Origin: Elmis aenea | Taxonomy: Eukaryota > Arthropoda > Insecta > Coleoptera > Elmidae | NCBI GenBank assembly: GCA_947652605.1 | Contig: OX393577.1 | Location: 7,812,868-7,876,867, forward strand | DNA length: 64,000 nucleotides | Reading direction: 5' to 3' | Shown here: piece after piece, positions 58,661 to 64,000 of the stretch | Position numbering within the stretch: position 1 is the stretch's first letter | Layout: each line of letters opens with the position of its first letter | Notes under the pieces: model-generated | Seen by the model: the letters and a program-made list of their open reading frames with translations, nothing else | Told to the model about the DNA's origin: nothing | Database searches by the model: none | Position numbers and translations under genes: made by a program

Positions 58661-59869
58661 AATAAAAGTTTGTTTATTTTCTGTTTTTTCAATTTCAATT
58701 TCTATACACAGTTTCCCAATTTCGCATTAATTCGTCCGTAAATGTTTTTTCTGACGTACATGTCACGAATTAATTACATGAACAAAACGTCTGCTTTTAA
58801 AACCTTATCTTAACATTGTTTATTGAAATACATGTACCTAATGTTTTTCTAAAATAACTTCTAGGAAAATTAATTTATTATCAATATAAAATTGCTTTAA
58901 TTTTGAGGTTGGAGAAGGGGTTCACTTTATGTATCTTTTCATAAACATATGTAATAACATTATTTGTTTCCTGCATTTATCATATTCCGCTATTATTATT
59001 TACTGCACTAATTCCAGATATTGTGGTTATTTTTCACATACAAAGGCAGTCGATTTATCCGGAAACCACGGGTCATCAGATTTGCGGTGGTAAATAAGAA
59101 ATATATCCATTGTTTTCGTCCTCAAGCCATTAGATCATTTCCTATACAGAGGCCTAGTGAATCATCCAGAAAAGCATTTCCGCTAAACAGACATTTTAAA
59201 TCGGAAGTTGCCATTTCGGACAAATCTCTACGAGTGTCACGGAACGGAAGCGCAATTTTGAATTATACAATTTTTAACGGCGTTCTCTCCCTAGTAGAAC
59301 ACTTATTCTGCGATATTTTTAACTTCGGTAGCTGTGTTAGACATCCGAGTCGAACGAATTAAAAGAAGGGCACAGAGTAACTCTCGACCCCACGAATTAA
59401 CCACGAATGTTATCATATATCACGCGATTACTCACAGCGACGATTTTTGACAGTGGCTTATTTACTTTCCCACCCTACTGAGATACACCGAAAACGAGGG
59501 GGTTCGGCTACCTAATGAGCCCTAATAGTTTACATTATTAAAATTAGGACTCCAAAAATAACTTTATAATCACATAACCGGCACTGAATTAATGGCAACA
59601 CACCAGTTAGTTCCACCAATATTAACACAAATTTAAGTCATAGTTCTGTGCCAAAGGAAAATATAAGTAGCAAAATAAAATAAATAGTAAGTGCAGTTAG
59701 TTTATCGTGCAAAATAAATTATAAATTATAAAGGATTGTTTATGATCCATATATTTATTGAACCGATTAAGAAGAAGTATTTATTGAATTTACAAATTAA
59801 CAATAACAAAAACTGTGCTATTTTACAAATATTAGGCGCTGCACAAAGAATGAAAGTGGATTTTATGTA
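58661..59869. other. Mixed-composition stretch, nothing recognised
   Basis: From 59,030 to 59,520 the DNA is GC-balanced and looks single-copy, with a 113-codon plus-strand frame (59,021-59,362) of no known domain. It may be conserved non-coding DNA; the sequence alone does not tell. Confidence 0.35.
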
Positions 59870-60269
59870 GGGGAGACCGGGGATAAAAGTAACATTTTTT
59901 TGTTTTTATTTAATTTCTCATAGATTATTAAAATTTTTTTACATCCAAATTGGTTTAATGATAGATTGGACATTTGTCTTGCTTCCAAGATATTTATTTC
60001 GTGCGTTTCGTAAAGCAACTGTTAGAAGAAAAAAAATTTTCTTTAGTAAGACAGCTGCTACTTTCAACCTCAACGTTGGGGCTAAAAGTAACAATGATTG
60101 GGGTAAGTTGTAACGGCAAAATAATTTACACAGCTCATAAGTAGTGGGTAAATATATTAGTATTCATCAACAAAATTAATATTTTATTCAAAAATACACA
60201 TTAGCAAAATGAAAAAATTAAAAAAAAAATCTTTGGTACAATACAAAATGATAAGTGAACAGTATGGCA

Positions 60270-60277
60270 TACCAGGT
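60270..60277 (+). repeat. Target-site duplication of nested MITE, left
   Basis: TACCAGGT, repeated at 60,629-60,636. Confidence 0.7.
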
Positions 60278-60628
60278 AAGGGCGGTCCCAAATTATTAAA
60301 TTTATACTGGATTATAATAACTGTTTGTTTTATTTTTTTTTAAATCTAACCGCCCTTAAACTGACCGTCATTCATTAAATCAGTAAAAGAGGGTCAGGTT
60401 AAGTTGGGTTGGTTAAAGCTTTGTTTATATTAAGTTATAAATATTAAGGTAATAGAATAAAAACAATGGCGGCTGGTAGGAAAACCAAAAGTACCAGATC
60501 TTACCAATTTACATAGGTTTTATAATTTAAAATGCTTTTTTAAGAAATGATTTAGCTTTACATACATTTCCATCATTAAACCGATATTATATACTGAGTT
60601 TTATAATTTAATAATTTGGGACTGCAGT
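60278..60628. mobile_element. Nested 351-bp hAT-like MITE
   Basis: GCGGTCCCAAATTATTAAAT at the left and its near complement ATAATTTGGGACTGC at the right lie directly inside an exact 8-bp duplication TACCAGGT. The 8-bp duplication fits a hAT element. Removing it rejoins the sequence of the host TIR element, so it inserted later. Confidence 0.7.
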
Positions 60629-60636
60629 TACCAGGT
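60629..60636 (+). repeat. Target-site duplication of nested MITE, right
   Basis: TACCAGGT, an exact match to 60,270-60,277. Confidence 0.7.
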
Positions 60637-60973
60637 TTGCCAAGATTATAAGTAGGTACCTTACCTACATATTTAAAAATGTGAATCAAAAAGATACAAC
60701 ACACTGGAAAATTATTCCGACAACTCTTGTATATTCTCATCTACGAAGAAAGCCACCAATTATGTGCTAAGAGTGAACATTTGCAAGTGAAAACATTAAT
60801 TGGGGTTGGTTGTAACACTTTGTTACTTTTGACCCCAAGTGTACACAAAAAAAAATTCAGGGAATCCACAATTAACCACGATTCTAACGTCAAATTGTAT
60901 TGCATTCACCAATAGCCAACTAAATTTAGAACAAAATAATATAGGTACTTTTTTGTTCCTATTTTAGAGATCG

Positions 60974-61020
60974 CCTAAAAGTTACTCGACGGATGAGACA
61001 ACGCAGTAACTTTTAGGCGG
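60974..61020. repeat. Small hairpin inside the TIR element
   Basis: CGCCTAAAAGTTACT is mirrored by AGTAACTTTTAGGCG around a 15-20-nt loop, using the same AAAAGTTAC motif as the element ends. Confidence 0.65.
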
Positions 61021-61200
61021 AAAATAGTGACTCTGGCTGGCAAAAAGTTAACCTCTATGACAGATGAAAACTAGCAATGTAGGTAGGGAGCTGGATGTAA
61101 CAACATTGCAAAAGCGTTTAGGGCGATATAAAACAAAAATTAAAGAAACTATAGGCACTGTTACAACCTACCCGTGTTACTTTTATCCCCGGTCTCCCCT

Positions 61201-62450
61201 ATTTGCTATTAACTATAAACAGTAGGTAACCAATACAACGTCAGTCCATTTTTTATTTTAGTTACTGGGTCGTCTTTTATTTTATGCATACAATAATTTT
61301 GCAGGGTTATTTTACAATTTTTGGTTATTTAGACTATTTAGAGAATCAATTTAAAAATAAAGGCAAAAATAAAATGCAAAAGCAAAATGTTCAACATTGC
61401 AAAACGTTAAAGAGGCAGTAGGTATTTGTTTAAAACTTCGATTGACTTTAGATTAATGAACACTTTGCAGTAGCTACATTTTAAAAACATACACTTGGTC
61501 AAACTTTGGAAACCCAAAACATCGATGCATCATTTTTCTCAAATACAACATCCTTCATTTTTTACAGTCTTATAGAAGATTTAATTGTCCTCCAAAAAGA
61601 TTAAACCTGTTTTTCAAATAGGCTATGAAGGTAGAATTGAAGAAATTAATAGAGAAAACAAGAAAGTTATAATTTTTCTTTTCCTTACGAATTTTTTACA
61701 TTTTTTATAATGAAGATGTAATTTTACTATTCTTACGATTAAAACGAGGTTTCTTAAAAATATCTATGCATTGGATCAATGTATTTATTGATTTATAACT
61801 ATTCTGTTTTTCATAAATTAAGTATAAACAAAAATAAAACTAAAACTTCGATTTTATGAAAAACTAACTATTCCAGTGTATTGCATGACACCTTATCTTT
61901 GCAAATGCACCCTTTTGTTAATTATTTGTTCATACTCCAACAAGTTAACTTAAGTTTAAAAAAAGAACTTAGAAAACGTTTAGAGATGAATACAATTACT
62001 TTTTAAATTAAAAAGAAAATCAGACTAAAGAAAATATGCTGACATGATGTAATAACTCAATTTGAATAAAGCTTAATAATACTACAGTGTAATTTAAATG
62101 ATGAAGTTTGTGTTCTTGGTAGTTTGGTTGATTGGCCTTTATCACAATGTAGGTACGCTATTTGAAACGTTAACCTAATATGAATGTAGAAGACCATTTC
62201 AAATTTAAAAAATTCTGTATTAGAACTTTTGACTGGATTTTTTACATTTTTGACGTCTACAATTTTAAGTGTATATATAACACTTACTTATCGTTCTAAA
62301 GAAAACATATTGTATGATTGTAAATATATATGGAGTACATAGAAAACAAATTAGTTTTTACGTTTGTTATTATATGATAAAGTTAAAAATATTTTTATTC
62401 AGAAAATTAGTGAAAGTACCTAATTTTTGAAACGCGTTAAATTAAGTTAT
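61201..62450. other. AT-rich stretch with a Tc1/mariner relic
   Basis: At 61,440-61,600, ATTGACTTTAGATTAATGAA, GTAGCTACATTTTAAAAA, ACTTGGTCAAACTTTGGAAA and AACATCGATGCATCATTTTT follow the order of copy 1 at 35,950-36,070 with strong divergence. The rest holds nothing recognisable. Confidence 0.45.
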
Positions 62451-62454
62451 CATT

Positions 62455-63003
62455 TTATTTAGCCATGAGTCCCCCCTCTACTATTAGGTGTTTCCATGTT
62501 TTTTTGTCTTGTGCTAGCTTTTTTATGTCTTTTCATTTGATGTTTCTCTTCATTGCGGCTTTTTTTTTTACTTCGTCTTGCCAGATTTTTCTTGGTCTAC
62601 CTCTTTTGTTTTTCACGGTCATCTTGCTTCATAGGCATTTCTGGTTAACCTTTCTTCTTTCATCCTATAAACGTGACCCAACCATCCCAGCTGTCTTTCT
62701 TGTATTTCTGTTTCAACTGATTTTATCTTTAATTGTTCTTTACATGTTTCATTTCTGATTCTATCAATTTTTGTTTTTCCTTGGATTTTTTTTAGAAATC
62801 CCTTTTCTGCTGCATTTTCATAGCCACTATTTTTGTTTGTGAGTGTCCATGTTTCACTTCGGTATAACAGTTCCGGAGTTACTATTTTTTTACCACTTCC
62901 ACTTTTGTTCGTTTTGGGACTTCTCTATTTCCAAAAAATGTTGTTCTTAAACTGATAAATATTCGCCCTACATTTCCTGTCCTTTCGCTTATTTCCTTGT
63001 CCA
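62455..63003 (-). pseudogene. RTE-like LINE ORF2 C-terminus and 3' end
   Basis: Minus strand: MDKEISERTGNVGRIFISLR, TTFFGNREVPKRTKVEVVK, TPELLYRSETWTLTNKN, FLKKIQGKTKIDRIRNE, IQERQLGWLGHVYRMKEERL, TRNAYEAR, then broken KTKEVDQEKSGKTK-like coding and a 3' UTR with CACCTAATAGTAGAGGGG. Only a few frame changes, so it is better preserved than its relatives at 13,985 and 57,965. Confidence 0.8.
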
Positions 63004-63510
63004 TTCCTTTATTTTAAGTTAATGAATTAAATAATTTTTAAAATTGTATGTTTTAACCAATTTTACGCTGGCTTCTTTCAAATAAATAAAATGTAGTAGA
63101 CAATTTTCTACATGTCTCTAGTAATAGGAAACGATAAAGTTTAGAGATGGTTATCATGTTATGTATCAAAGAATTAGAGTAAAGACGTTCCTACATTTCC
63201 GTCACTAATGTCTCAATATTGCTTTTACTTACAACCGGATGATAGATAACGTCGGAGTCGGGAAACGAGTAGGATAAATAAATATAGCGACATTAAGTCA
63301 GCGGAAACAAAATGTAGCGTAACGAAGTTATGATAGCAATAAAAGTCTTGTTTCTGCAAATACAGCAGTTTTAACCCCCTTACACTGATAAAACCGTAGC
63401 GAAGGATTTGCCAAAGCCAACCCGAATCCTGTATAGGTATCCTACAATACAGTTACAAGCGTACGGGCCGCTATATTTTCCACGCGACTTACATTTAATT
63501 TGCTTGCAGC
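63004..63510. other. AT-rich stretch, nothing recognised
   Basis: No feature seen. Confidence 0.4.
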
Positions 63511-63544
63511 GTCGCACACGTTTCGGTCCCCCGTCTATCATCAG
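63511..63544 (-). ncRNA. Hammerhead-like core, partial
   Basis: The minus strand has an intact CTGATGA core, T, then AGACGGGGGACC in place of helix II, GAAACG, TGTG, CGAC. The core and GAAACG match hammerheads. Helix II pairs poorly and the cleavage triplet reads GAC, so it is likely inactive. The same layout is seen at 13,887 and 20,199. Confidence 0.35.
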
Positions 63545-64000
63545 CCATGCAGAAGATGTTGGGATTTACTTTGCACGCAGCTTGGAAACGACGCTAACGC
63601 ACGAAGCGGTTGTCTGTATCAAAAGTGGGATTTAGGTTTCAAATCAATGCCGTGAAAATTTTAGTACCTTCGTTTAGTTTAAATGCGAATTTGAAACTTA
63701 ATTCGGGTTGCGATACAGCAGATGGCAACATGAACTTATAGTACAGCCAGTGCTCTCTAGTGGCCAATATGTGAAACTATTTAAGCTTCAAACCAAAACA
63801 AAAATGCTAACGCAAAAGCTGAATGTAGATACAGGATAGGTTTTATTCTTGGATAGGCGCTTGTACAGCCGTCCAGATAAATCATGAAATGAAAACAAAA
63901 AATAATTAAATACAAAAATTTTTTAGTTTACAGTCTAGCTGTTATCAATTTCTCAGAAAATTATATTCCTTATAAAAGTTGGTGCATGGCCTAAAACTAA
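63545..64000. other. Mixed-composition stretch, nothing recognised
   Basis: GC-balanced to about 63,780, then AT-rich to the window end. No known coding or repeat signal. Confidence 0.4.

Larger units (their letters stand above)
59870..61199. mobile_element. 1.33-kb TIR element with GGGGAGACCGGGG ends
   Basis: Left GGGGAGACCGGGG-ATAAAAGTAACA and right its exact complement (25 bp), with TA on both sides. Subterminal copies of GGGG(T/C)(T/A)AAAAGTAAC and GTTGTAAC recur near 60,080-60,115 and 60,800-60,830. There is no complete transposase. A short frame before the nested insertion ends SLVQYKMISEQYGIPG, loosely like the start of a pogo-type HTH. TA target duplication suggests the Tc1/mariner/pogo group. 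Confidence 0.75.

Noticed and set aside
59021..59362. 113-codon frame, possibly a Tigger/pogo terminus because of GCAGTCGATTTATCCGG
   Set aside because: No partner terminus and no transposase motif; the resemblance is too short.
1..64000. CRISPR arrays, operons, bacterial or phage genes, rRNA or tRNA genes
   Set aside because: Composition, LINEs with poly(A), MITEs and lack of dense ORFs show a eukaryotic nuclear sequence; the 147-bp arrays are tandem repeats without spacers, and no tRNA cloverleaf was recognised.

Overview
This window looks like a stretch of AT-rich, repeat-packed insect DNA. A beetle is my best guess, from the mix of transposon families rather than from any host gene. I found no host protein-coding gene, no rRNA and no tRNA. 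Every coding signal I recognise is a decayed piece of a mobile element, with frameshifts, in-frame stops or truncation. The window is most simply a large intron or an intergenic region. The only host-like signal is one very tentative 33-nt microexon candidate on the minus strand (53,777-53,809).

Layout. 0-12 kb: small terminal-inverted-repeat (TIR) elements whose ends read CAGGGTG...CACCCTG with flanking TA (257-883, 2,956-3,859), a Helentron-like element (7.4-7.9 kb) and LINE scraps (5.8, 10.5 and 11.0 kb). 12-17 kb: a 5'-truncated Jockey-like LINE with a clear 13-bp target-site duplication, a hammerhead-ribozyme-like motif, an RTE-like LINE fragment, and a 2.1-kb TIR element carrying a broken C2H2 zinc-finger ORF. 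19-24 kb: large hairpins, several MITEs, a LINE RNase H fragment and an RTE tail. 25-32 kb: RTE pieces beside a 340-bp purine tract, a mariner relic, a TIR element and the C-terminal end of a hAT transposase.

33-43.5 kb is the most structured part. A 7.2-kb foldback-type element (33,016-40,183) has inverted arms of about 1.4-1.5 kb, each holding four 147-bp tandem repeats in mirror register. A 1.9-kb palindromic Tc1/mariner-type element (35,580-37,489) sits at its centre. A second copy of that palindromic element, in opposite orientation, lies just outside (41,630-43,538). Both carry the same C-terminal transposase block in the loop and the same pair of diverged sequences in the arms, so the palindrome itself appears to be the mobile form.

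45-64 kb: the N-terminal HTH part of a related transposase (46.0 kb), GC-rich hairpins (49.6-50.0 kb), a 686-bp miniature of the foldback element (52.0 kb), a hAT element with an exact 8-bp duplication (55,355-56,552), a 1.33-kb TIR element with a nested hAT-like MITE that has its own 8-bp duplication (59,870-61,199), and two more RTE-like LINE tails in opposite orientations.

Nothing here forms a working pathway. The sequence records successive insertions, and nesting gives their relative order in several places. Family names rest on motif recognition by eye; no database search was possible.
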